From NCBI GenBank assembly GCA_963703895.1, contig CAVPFX010000002.1, positions 682,001 to 746,000 on the forward strand: a stretch of 64,000 nt of DNA, in the 5' to 3' direction. The translations under genes were made by a program, and so were the position numbers. The first letter of the stretch is position 1. Every line of letters starts with the position of its first letter. The stretch comes from VRUE01 sp963703895 (GTDB lineage Bacteria; Actinomycetota; Thermoleophilia; Solirubrobacterales; 70-9). Below the pieces are notes generated by a model. The model saw only the letters and a program-made list of their open reading frames with translations. It was not told where the DNA came from and did not search any database. Positions 57,741 to 64,000 of this stretch are shown here, piece by piece.

Positions 57741-58523
57741 TCAGCAGCCGCCCCTGCCCGAGGGCAGGGGGACGAGGCGGCGGGAGCTGTTGTCTTCCTC
57801 GTTGGACTCGAAGAGCAGGCCCTCGGGGTCGACCGTCATCACGAAGGCGAAGCAACCGCGCAGGCCGCCGACGTCGATCCACTGCTTGTCGTAGTCGGCT
57901 GGGTAGATGTCCGACCAGCCGACCGAGGTACCCAAGGTGACGTGGTCGCTGTAAGGGTCCTGGTCGCAGCCCGGGTAGTGCCAGGTTGCCGGCGAGCGTT
58001 TGCCGGCGCGGGTGCGCTCGAGGTCGCGCAGGCAGTAGTTGAGCTTGGGGCCGACCCGCACCCGGTGCAGCGGTTGGTGTTGGGAATCGACCGACCAAAG
58101 CTCGAAGCGGGCCAGCTGGTGGACCTTCCAGTAGGAGCCGCCGAAGTAGGCGCCGACGCCGGTGAAGCGCAGCGTCACCAGCGTCGGCACGTCGATGTGG
58201 CCGCCGTCGGCACGGTAGATCCGCTGCCGGGTGCGCATCGTGCGCCAGCCGTTGCGGGTCCCGTGCAGCTCCATCGGGCCCAGGCCGCGGCTGCGAACGT
58301 CGCTCGTCGCCCGCAGCCGGACCTGGCCGCCGGCGTGCTGGATGTAGAGGTCCGTCGCCGGGCCGATGCGCAGGTTGGGGCAGAGCAGAACCTTTGCTTC
58401 TGGCCCCTCGCAGGGGTTCTCGCCGACTGGCGTGATTGCCTGCGCCGATGTGACCCCGATTAGGGCCGGCAGCAAGGCGAGGGCGAGGGGGAGACGGGTG
58501 CGCTTCAACTTCACTTGGGGCAC
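57741..58523 (-). CDS. Secreted lysyl-oxidase-like protein
   Basis: A 260-residue protein with a signal peptide (RLPLALALLPALIGVTSAQA). The mature protein has CPNLRIGPATDLYI, VTLRFTGVGAYFGGSYWKVHQLARFELWS and WSDIYPADYDKQWIDVGGLRGCFAFVMTVDPEGLLFESNEEDNSS (in parts), a layout I recognise from bacterial lysyl oxidase-fold (PF01186) proteins, where the last segment resembles WIDI...DPxGxxxExxExDN. The copper His cluster (WxxHxH) is reduced to YWKVHQ, so catalysis is uncertain. Convergent with the permease genes. Confidence 0.75.
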   Translation of the reverse strand: MPQVKLKRTRLPLALALLPALIGVTSAQAITPVGENPCEGPEAKVLLCPNLRIGPATDLYIQHAGGQVRLRATSDVRSRGLGPMELHGTRNGWRTMRTRQRIYRADGGHIDVPTLVTLRFTGVGAYFGGSYWKVHQLARFELWSVDSQHQPLHRVRVGPKLNYCLRDLERTRAGKRSPATWHYPGCDQDPYSDHVTLGTSVGWSDIYPADYDKQWIDVGGLRGCFAFVMTVDPEGLLFESNEEDNSSRRLVPLPSGRGGC

Positions 58524-58573
58524 ATCTATACCCGCTTCGACTATCCCGGCGCGTTGCTATGGTCGCTCACCCA

Positions 58574-59854
58574 ATGGCTGACTTGCCGGAGAACTTCCAG
58601 ACCGCCCCGCTGAGCGAGGTCGACCCCGACATCGCTGCCGTGCTCGAGGCCGAGCTGCGGCGCCAGCAGGGAACCCTGGAGATGATCGCCTCGGAGAACT
58701 TCGTGCCGCAGGCGGTGCTCGACGCGGTCGGCTCGGTGCTGACCAACAAGTACGCCGAGGGCTACCCGGGGCGGCGTTACTACGGCGGTTGCGAGGAGGT
58801 CGACGTCGCCGAGCAGCTGGCGATCGACCGGGCCAAGGCGCTCTTCGACGCCGACCACGCCAACGTCCAGGCCCACTCCGGAGCGCAGGCCAACAACGCC
58901 GTCTACATGGCGCTGCTCGAACCAGGGGACACCTTCCTCGGCCTCGCTCTCGACCACGGCGGCCACCTCAGTCATGGGATGAAGATCAACGTCTCCGGCA
59001 CGCTCTACAACCCGGTCCCGTATCACGTCCGCAAAGACGATCTGCTGGTCGACATGGACGAGGTCGCCGCGCTTGCCGAGGAGCACAAGCCGAAGCTGAT
59101 CGTCGCCGGCTGGTCGGCCTACCCGCGCCAGCTCGATTTCGCCGCCTTCCGCCAGATCGCCGACTCGGTCGGGGCCAAGCTGATGGTCGACATGGCCCAC
59201 TTCGCCGGCCTCGTCGCCGCCGACGAGCACCCCAACCCGGTGCCGCACGCCGACGTCGTCACGACGACGATCCACAAGACCCTCTGCGGCCCGCGCAGCG
59301 GCATGATCCTCTGCAAAGAGGAGCACGCGAAGGCGATCGACAAGGGCGTCTTCCCCGGCCAGCAGGGCGGACCGCTGATGCACACGGTCGCCGCCAAGGC
59401 GGTGGCGATGCGGATCGCCGCCAGCGAGCAGTTCCGCGCCCGCCAGCGCCAGACGATCGCCAACGCGCAGGCGTTTGCGGCGGGCCTCGAAGCCGACGGC
59501 ATCCCCGTCCTCACCGGCGGCACCGACGTCCACCTCGTCCTCGTCGACCTCACGCCCAGCGGCCTCGACGGGCAGACGGCGGAGGACCGCCTCGACGCGG
59601 TCGGCATCACGGTCAACCGCAACGCGATCCCCTTCGACCCACGCCCGCCGATGAACCCCTCCGGTCTGCGCATCGGCACCCCGGCGCTGACCACCCGCGG
59701 CCTGGTCGAGGAGGACATGACCGAGATCGCCAGCGTGATCGCGACGGCGCTCTCGGATGAATTCGAGGCCCAGAAGGGCTCTCTTGCGGAGCGCACTCGG
59801 GCCCTGATGGATCGTTACTCGCTTTACCCCCAGCTCTCGCCGGCCGCGGTCTAA
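58574..59854 (+). CDS. glyA: Serine hydroxymethyltransferase
   Basis: A 426-residue PLP enzyme converting serine and tetrahydrofolate to glycine and methylene-THF. TLEMIASENFVPQAVLDAVG, NKYAEGYPGRRYYGGCEEVD, VDMAHFAGLVAADEHPNP and TTIHKTLCGPRSGMI (PLP Lys near 235) are conserved sites. ATG 58574 is preferred: a TATGGT (-10 like) just upstream would make it leaderless; ATG 58559 is the alternative and neither has a Shine-Dalgarno. Confidence 0.96.
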   Translation: MADLPENFQTAPLSEVDPDIAAVLEAELRRQQGTLEMIASENFVPQAVLDAVGSVLTNKYAEGYPGRRYYGGCEEVDVAEQLAIDRAKALFDADHANVQAHSGAQANNAVYMALLEPGDTFLGLALDHGGHLSHGMKINVSGTLYNPVPYHVRKDDLLVDMDEVAALAEEHKPKLIVAGWSAYPRQLDFAAFRQIADSVGAKLMVDMAHFAGLVAADEHPNPVPHADVVTTTIHKTLCGPRSGMILCKEEHAKAIDKGVFPGQQGGPLMHTVAAKAVAMRIAASEQFRARQRQTIANAQAFAAGLEADGIPVLTGGTDVHLVLVDLTPSGLDGQTAEDRLDAVGITVNRNAIPFDPRPPMNPSGLRIGTPALTTRGLVEEDMTEIASVIATALSDEFEAQKGSLAERTRALMDRYSLYPQLSPAAV

Positions 59855-59889
59855 AGCGCCGGACCGAACGCGTCTAATAACCACTCGGC

Positions 59890-60300
59890 ATTATCCTGCC
59901 GACCATCAAGGCCTGGTTCAAGAAATATGGATTCGCGGCGCTTGTTTTCGTGGGAATCCTCGGGGCGTGCTATCTGGCGATAGACGTCGACGTGCCGAGT
60001 CCGGCGCCCGATTTTGCCTTGAAGGCCGGTTCGATCTACCGAATCGAGATCGGCCTGGCGGCGTTTGCCGGCTTCTACCTGATGGTGATGACATTTGTCC
60101 TGGCCCTGGGCGGGCGAGGTTTCACTGAGATTGGGACAAAAGGGCTAAGAGCCCAGGAGGTCGTCAACCGGAAGCAGCAAACCGCGATGCATGGGCAGGA
60201 TCGTTCGATCAAGGCCGTTAGGCACGCCCTTCTTCAGATCCAGCACTCTCTGCCCCAGATCGACGAGCGGATCAAAGCGCTTGAGAAAAAGCGCAACTAG
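59890..60300 (+). CDS. Small membrane protein, start codon uncertain
   Basis: The frame gives a TM helix (KKYGFAALVFVGILGACYLAI), a second hydrophobic helix (YRIEIGLAAFAGFYLMVMTFVLAL) and a basic C-terminal helix that may be a coiled coil (LQIQHSLPQIDERIKALEKK). The first standard start, GTG 59950, would cut the first helix in half; the in-frame ATT 59890 (or CTG 59896) would give a complete one of ~136 residues. No family recognised. Codon use is less GC-rich than in neighbours. Confidence 0.6.
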   Translation: MILPTIKAWFKKYGFAALVFVGILGACYLAIDVDVPSPAPDFALKAGSIYRIEIGLAAFAGFYLMVMTFVLALGGRGFTEIGTKGLRAQEVVNRKQQTAMHGQDRSIKAVRHALLQIQHSLPQIDERIKALEKKRN

Positions 60301-60355
60301 GTCAGCAGCGCATCAAAATGCATGGCTCAAGCCAGCCATATCCTGGATTTACTCT

Positions 60356-60372
60356 AAACTTGCATCAAGTTT
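60356..60372. promoter_or_regulatory. 17-bp palindrome AAACTTG-CAT-CAAGTTT
   Basis: A perfect inverted repeat 34 bp before a 45-codon ORF with a strong ribosome-binding site. A separate small hairpin ATGGCT-CAAGCC-AGCCAT (60322-60339) lies upstream. Operator role inferred. The gap 60301-60639 holds these, the small ORF and a tandem duplication, and nothing else that I can see. Confidence 0.4.
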
Positions 60373-60405
60373 GCTTTAGCTCTTGCGTTGAAGATAAGGA
60401 GCCTC

Positions 60406-60543
60406 ATGAGTGGCGCAGATGATTTGAGCCAGCTTGGAAATGTGATCACTGAGGTCATCGAGGAGTTGGACGCGTCGATCTCGGAGAGCGAGACCGCCTT
60501 GGCTGAAGCTGATGCTGTGCTGGGCCTTAGCTCTACGGCATAG
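60406..60543 (+). CDS. Small acidic ORF (45 residues)
   Basis: ATG 60406 is preceded by AAGGAG spaced 5 bases, one of the best ribosome-binding sites in the window. The product starts MSGADDLSQLGNVITEVIEE and continues acidic and Ala-rich, probably one amphipathic helix. It ends at a TAG created by the second copy of a 13-bp tandem duplication. No family recognised; a regulatory or adaptor peptide is possible. Confidence 0.5.
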   Translation: MSGADDLSQLGNVITEVIEELDASISESETALAEADAVLGLSSTA

Positions 60544-60553
60544 CTCTACGGCA
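60528..60553 (+). repeat. Exact 13-bp tandem duplication
   Basis: TAGCTCTACGGCA occurs twice in a row (60528-60540 and 60541-60553). The first copy is read as codons of the small ORF; the second supplies its stop. Thirteen is not a multiple of three, so the duplication changed the C-terminus, suggesting a recent slippage event. Confidence 0.85.
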
Positions 60554-60639
60554 TCGCCTCTCGGCGGGTCTCTTTGGAGTCCGTCCAGGTTCGGGGTTCT
60601 CCGGGTCTTGGGAGTGTCCGAAAGCACTAGGGTCGCCCG

Positions 60640-61656
60640 ATGCTGGTCTGGGTCGACTGCACCGCCGCTGCGCACCCGCTCGTCCTGCGGCCGCTGATCG
60701 AGCGATTCGAGCAGCGCGGCGACGAGGTCGTCGTCACTGCGCGTGAGTACGGGCAGACGCTGGGGATTCTCGACCGCCTCGGCATCCCCTACACCGCCGT
60801 CGGCAGCCACGGCGGCGCGTCCGCCTTCGGCAAGGGACGGGCCCTCGTCGGGCGCTCGGCTCGCCTGGCCCGGGTCATCTGGGGGCGGCAGCCCGACCTC
60901 GCGATCGCTCACGGCTCGGTTGACCTGGCGGTGGTCTCGTCGTTCTTCCGCATTCCCTCGGCCCAGATGCAGGACTACGAGTTCGCCGGCTGGCAGCGCC
61001 AGATTGCCTTCCGGGCGGCGCGCAAGGTGCTGATGCCGGATTCGATCCCGCTCGAGCGGCTGCGGAAGATCGGTGCCAAGGAGCGCAAGCTGGTCCGCTA
61101 CCCGGGTCTAAAGGAGGAGTACTACCTGGCTGACTTCGAGCCCGATGCGGCCGTGCTTGACGAGCTCGGGCTCGATCGCGAGAAGGTCCTGGTCGTCGTG
61201 CGGCCGCCGCCGGAGACCTCCGAGTACCACGCCCGCAACGATCTTTACGGCGAGGCGATTCGCCATCTCGCCGCCTCAGCGCTGGTCCAGGCGGTGGTGA
61301 TCCCGCGCACTGAGCGTCAAGGCGCCGAGGTGCGGGCGATGGCCGCGGCCAACCTGATCGTGCCCGAGCGGGCGATCGACGCCCAGAGCCTGATCGCCTA
61401 CGCCGACCTCGTGGTCAGCGCGGGGGGGACGATGAACCGCGAGGCGGTGGCGCTCGGCACGCCGGTCTTCACCACCTTTGCCGGTCGCATGGGCGGCGTC
61501 GACGAGGACCTGATCGCGGCCGGTCGCCTGCGGGTGCTTGCCGACCCGGCGGAGCTGCCCCTGCGCAAGCGCGAGACGCCGGTCGGGGTGCTCAACTCAC
61601 GCGATCCCGAGCTCCTGGTCGAGGGGGCCCTCGGCGCTGTCGCGGGCGTCGAGTAG
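60640..61656 (+). CDS. DUF354 protein (GT-B glycosyltransferase-like)
   Basis: A 338-residue protein. MLVWVDCTAAAHPLVLRPLI then GDEVVVTAREYGQT is the DUF354 N-terminal Rossmann half; the second half has VLVVVRPPPETSEYH and SLIAYADLVVSAGGTMNREAVALGTPVFTT, resembling the donor loop of UDP-sugar epimerases/transferases. The family is found in surface polysaccharide loci. It lies 35 bp before wecA, supporting a role in cell-envelope glycan synthesis. Reaction unknown. Confidence 0.87.
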   Translation: MLVWVDCTAAAHPLVLRPLIERFEQRGDEVVVTAREYGQTLGILDRLGIPYTAVGSHGGASAFGKGRALVGRSARLARVIWGRQPDLAIAHGSVDLAVVSSFFRIPSAQMQDYEFAGWQRQIAFRAARKVLMPDSIPLERLRKIGAKERKLVRYPGLKEEYYLADFEPDAAVLDELGLDREKVLVVVRPPPETSEYHARNDLYGEAIRHLAASALVQAVVIPRTERQGAEVRAMAAANLIVPERAIDAQSLIAYADLVVSAGGTMNREAVALGTPVFTTFAGRMGGVDEDLIAAGRLRVLADPAELPLRKRETPVGVLNSRDPELLVEGALGAVAGVE

Positions 61657-61691
61657 CCTGATCCGGCCCGTATCTCCCGGGCCTCCGCGAA

Positions 61692-62801
61692 ATGGCATCG
61701 ACAACTGACGCCGTCCTCGCTTTCCTCCTCGCCGCCGCGATCGCCTGGCTGCTGGTTCCCTACGCCGAGCGGCTGGCCTTCCGGATCGGCGCGATCGACC
61801 AGCCCAAGGAGCGCGGCCTGCACGACACGCCGATGCCGCGGCTTTCGGGATTGGCGATTTTCGCCGGGATCGAGGTCGCCGGCTGGATCTGGCTGCCGGG
61901 GGACGGCGAGACCCGCTCGATCCTGCTCGGTGCCGCCGCGATCGCCGCGGTCGGCGTGCTCGACGACGTGCGCGGCTTGCCCGCCTTTCCCAAGTTGCTC
62001 GGTCAGGTCGGCGCGGCGCTGATCCCGGTCGCTGGCGGCGTTCGGGTCGACGTCCTCACCCTGCCCTTCGTGGGCGGCTTCGAGCTCGGCTGGGTCGCCT
62101 GGCCGCTGACCGTGCTCGGCATCGTCGCCGTGGTCAACGTGATCAACTTCATCGACGGGGTCGACGGCCTCGCCGCCGGGGTCTGCGTGATCGCCGCGAT
62201 CGCACTGGCCGTGATCGCCCTCTCGCTCGACCGCAACGCCGCCGGCGTCCTAGCCGCCCTTACGGCCGGCGGCGCCCTGGGCTTTCTTCGCCACGGCTTC
62301 CCGCCCGCCTCCAGCTTCATGGGCGACACCGGCTCCAACCTGCTCGGCTACCTGCTCGCGGTCGCCTCCGTGCAGGGGTCGCTGAAGACCAATGCGGTCG
62401 TCGCCCTCGTCCTTCCCCTCGTCGTGCTCGCGGTGCCGATTCTCGACACCGGCTTCGTCGTCGCCAAGCGGCTCAAGTACCGCCAGCCGATCTACCAGGC
62501 CGACACCTGGCACTTCCACCACCGCATGGCCAACATCGGCTTCTCGCAGCGGCGCACGCTCGCCTACCTCTATGGCTGGACCCTGGCCCTCGCCGCCCTT
62601 GCCCTAGCCCTGCGCTTCGTCCCCTACAGCGACGATCGCGGCCACTTCGACGCGCTCTGGACGGCGGTGGTCGTCGCCTTCGGCCTGCTCGCCCTGGCGA
62701 CCAGCGTCTACCTCGTTTACGTGCTCGAGATCCTCAAGCTGCGCCGTGGCGAGCTCAACCCGGAAACCGGTGAGATCGAAGCGATCGAGCTGGAGGAATA
62801 A
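61692..62801 (+). CDS. wecA: Undecaprenyl-phosphate GlcNAc-1-phosphate transferase (WecA/TagO family)
   Basis: A 369-residue, ~11-helix membrane enzyme starting glycan synthesis on the lipid carrier. LDDVRGLPAFPKL (Mg2+ Asp pair), VVNVINFIDGVDGLAAG (catalytic Asp), SSFMGDTGSNLLGYLLA and the nucleotide-binding WHFHHRMANIG (HxHH) are all intact. C-terminal tail acidic. The position between the tsaC/glyA block and atp genes matches rfe of mycobacteria and streptomycetes. Confidence 0.94.
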   Translation: MASTTDAVLAFLLAAAIAWLLVPYAERLAFRIGAIDQPKERGLHDTPMPRLSGLAIFAGIEVAGWIWLPGDGETRSILLGAAAIAAVGVLDDVRGLPAFPKLLGQVGAALIPVAGGVRVDVLTLPFVGGFELGWVAWPLTVLGIVAVVNVINFIDGVDGLAAGVCVIAAIALAVIALSLDRNAAGVLAALTAGGALGFLRHGFPPASSFMGDTGSNLLGYLLAVASVQGSLKTNAVVALVLPLVVLAVPILDTGFVVAKRLKYRQPIYQADTWHFHHRMANIGFSQRRTLAYLYGWTLALAALALALRFVPYSDDRGHFDALWTAVVVAFGLLALATSVYLVYVLEILKLRRGELNPETGEIEAIELEE

Positions 62802-62889
62802 TCGCCCGCAAGTAGCGAGGAGACTTAGTAACAGGTTGTAACAAGCCTCACGAACTGGCTCTAGAAAGCGGATCGTCGGCCCTTTCGGA

Positions 62890-62927
62890 TATAGTCGCTC
62901 GTCCGCCCGCCCTTTCAAAGACGGGCG
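62890..62927 (+). promoter_or_regulatory. -10-like element and leader hairpin before the atp genes
   Basis: TATAGT at 62890-62895, then CGCCCG (62904-62909) pairing with CGGGCG (62922-62927), followed by AATTTT and the ATG at 62934. A hairpin plus U-tract this close to the start looks like an attenuator or a regulator of translation; a standard -35 is not evident. Confidence 0.4.
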
Positions 62928-62933
62928 AATTTT

Positions 62934-63311
62934 ATGTCTCCTCCCAAGTACGTCGACCTTCTGGTCATCGCCGCCGCCCTCGCCGTGTTCTTGCTCGGCG
63001 GCTTGCCGATGCTTGGATTCGCCGCCGGGGCTGGTGTCTGGCTCGTTCAGCGCGGCATCCAGATCTTTGCCGAGCGCCTCGCCAACAAGGAACTGGCGGC
63101 TGGCAACCGCCAGCGGGCGATGGCGACGGTCGGGATCTCCACTCTTGGTCGCGTCGGGCTGATGGCGGCCGCGGTCCTGGTTGCCGGGATCGTCGAACGC
63201 GAGGCGGGCCTCACCTCCGCGATCCTCGTGCTCGTCCTCTTCACTGTCTCTTTCGCCGCTCAAGGTATTGCTCACCTCTTCGATGAAGGACCGGAAGTGG
63301 GCAAGGCATGA
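62934..63311 (+). CDS. AtpI-like small membrane protein preceding atpB
   Basis: A 125-residue protein with four hydrophobic helices (VDLLVIAAALAVFLLGGLPML, FAAGAGVWLVQ, VGLMAAAVLVAGIV, TSAILVLVLFTVSFAA). Location directly before atpB, overlapping it by 4 bp, matches the AtpI/Rv1303-type gene that assists c-ring assembly; sequence similarity to AtpI itself is weak, so the call rests on position and topology. Confidence 0.75.
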   Translation: MSPPKYVDLLVIAAALAVFLLGGLPMLGFAAGAGVWLVQRGIQIFAERLANKELAAGNRQRAMATVGISTLGRVGLMAAAVLVAGIVEREAGLTSAILVLVLFTVSFAAQGIAHLFDEGPEVGKA

Positions 63312-64000
63312 GCACCAAGACCAAGGTCTTCATCGGGCTCGGCGTCTACTTCGCGATCGCGATCCTGATGTTCCTGATCTTCGGCAGCAGCGGTAAAAAC
63401 GAAGCCTTCCAGCCCCAGAACGAGTTCAAGCTCGAACCGTGGATCACGCTCGAACTCGCCGGCATCGACCTCAGCATCAACAAGGCGGTGCTCTACCTGG
63501 TGTTGGCCAGCGCCCTGACGATCTTCGTGATGGTCTGGATCTCGCGCCGCATGGAGCAAAAACCGAATCGCGTGCAGACCGCGATCGAGGTCGCCTACGA
63601 CCTGACCAAGAACAACATCACCGGCGGCAACCTCGACACCAAGACGGCGACCCGCTGGTTCCCCTTCCTCGCCGCGCTCTTCTTCTGGATCTGGTTCTCG
63701 AACATGATCGGCTTCCTGCCGCTGCCGACCAACACCGAGCACGCGGTCAACGTCTTCGGCCTCGAAGTCCCCTCTTTCGCGATCTACGCGGCGACCGCCA
63801 ACCTCTCGATCCCGCTGGTCCTGACCCTCGTCGTCTGGATCTCCTACCACGTCGAAGGCGTGCGATCCAAGGGCCTCTTCAAGTACCTGGCCAGCTGGTT
63901 GCCGCCCGGCCTCGAGGACATGAACCCGGCCGCCAAGGGCTTCATCTTCGTGATCGAGGCGATCTCGCACTTCGCCCGCTTGATCTCGCTCTCCGTGCGA
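63308..64000 (+). CDS. atpB: ATP synthase F0 subunit a, partial (cut by window edge)
   Basis: The first 231 residues of subunit a; the 3' end is outside the window. NAFQPQ-like leader, first TM helix GVYFAIAILMFLIFG, then WFPFLAALFFWIWFSNMIGFLPLPT and IFVIEAISHFARLISLSVR. The last visible residue is the Arg of the LSxR motif, which aligns with the essential stator arginine (Arg210 of E. coli) facing the c-ring Glu/Asp. Starts by 4-bp overlap with the preceding gene; the atp operon continues to the right. Confidence 0.96.
   Translation, partial: MSTKTKVFIGLGVYFAIAILMFLIFGSSGKNEAFQPQNEFKLEPWITLELAGIDLSINKAVLYLVLASALTIFVMVWISRRMEQKPNRVQTAIEVAYDLTKNNITGGNLDTKTATRWFPFLAALFFWIWFSNMIGFLPLPTNTEHAVNVFGLEVPSFAIYAATANLSIPLVLTLVVWISYHVEGVRSKGLFKYLASWLPPGLEDMNPAAKGFIFVIEAISHFARLISLSVR

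Noticed and set aside
29932..60372. Octamer TGCATCAA shared by palindromes at 29932, 47682 and 60356
   Set aside because: The flanking arms differ in sequence and spacing and the regulators belong to different families; an 8-base match in AT-rich operators is probably chance.
60512..60697. Plus-strand frame continuing from the small ORF across the 13-bp duplication into the DUF354 gene
   Set aside because: No ribosome site, Arg/Ser-rich translation and overlap with the DUF354 start.
1..64000. CRISPR arrays, rRNA or tRNA genes, prophage modules
   Set aside because: No regularly spaced direct repeats, no rRNA or tRNA signatures and no phage structural genes were seen; the only complete mobile element is the IS481 copy.

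Overview
The window is high-GC actinobacterial DNA, most probably from the class Thermoleophilia (Solirubrobacterales-like). This is an inference from gene content: an FtsZ with a DVPEFL tail, a split archaeal-type methylmalonyl-CoA mutase, a GH57 branching enzyme beside a GT4 glycosyltransferase, a DipZ-type thiol protein, and the actinobacterial order rpmE-prfA-prmC-tsaC-glyA-wecA-atpI-atpB at the right end. It is dense housekeeping DNA with accessory insertions. No rRNA, tRNA or CRISPR array was found.

Layout. 1-3.2 kb: three overlapping minus-strand minor-pilin (type IV pilus-like) genes. 3.3-7.6 kb: an HxlR regulator, an unknown 546-residue protein and a tandem ArsA/Get3 ATPase. 7.6-13 kb: parA and ftsZ overlapping in one operon, then gamma-glutamyltransferase and a class III nucleotide cyclase. 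13-15.3 kb: a secreted zinc metalloprotease with a frameshift. 15.3-19.8 kb: two methyltransferases, a GH57 branching enzyme and a GT4 transferase. 19.8-23 kb: an XRE regulator, a Phd/VapC toxin-antitoxin pair, a hexapeptide acyltransferase and meaB. 23-26.5 kb: DipZ behind a short Cys-containing leader ORF, then a two-component pair. 26.6-41 kb: acyl-CoA and propionate metabolism (acyl-CoA dehydrogenase, aldehyde dehydrogenase, HxlR regulator, thioesterase, thiolase, split methylmalonyl-CoA mutase, ETF beta/alpha and ETF:quinone oxidoreductase), interrupted by pepA and a HAD phosphatase. MeaB, both mutase subunits and the ETF chain fit one pathway: acyl-CoA electrons go to quinone, and propionyl-CoA-derived methylmalonyl-CoA goes to succinyl-CoA. 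41-46.6 kb: a lipoprotein, an EamA-like transporter, and a sugar cluster (PLP aminotransferase, an epimerase-glycosyltransferase fusion, a NodB deacetylase). 46.8-49.9 kb: hydrolase, TetR and a diguanylate cyclase. 49.9-64 kb: rpmE-DUF1385-[IS481 copy + SnoaL gene]-prfA-prmC-tsaC-[gntR-yrbE-yrbE-lysyl oxidase-like]-glyA-[small genes]-DUF354-wecA-atpI-atpB (cut by the window edge).

Most notable signals. (1) Two 80-bp repeats, equal in length and bounded by inverted CCGGCGGGT/ACCCGCCGG ends, lie in frame in the disordered N-termini of ParA and FtsZ; they look like a protein-coding palindromic mobile element. (2) The promoters of the SnoaL-like gene and of gntR share TTGACT-17 bp-TACTGT with an overlapping TAGTTGACTA palindrome, and the gntR transcript is probably leaderless. 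(3) A family of long intergenic palindromes resembles REP elements. (4) Several genes carry apparent one-base frameshifts in short C/G runs, so the reader should suspect base-calling error in this assembly before biology. (5) An intact IS481 element has a GCTAGG target duplication that supplies the stop codons of two genes.
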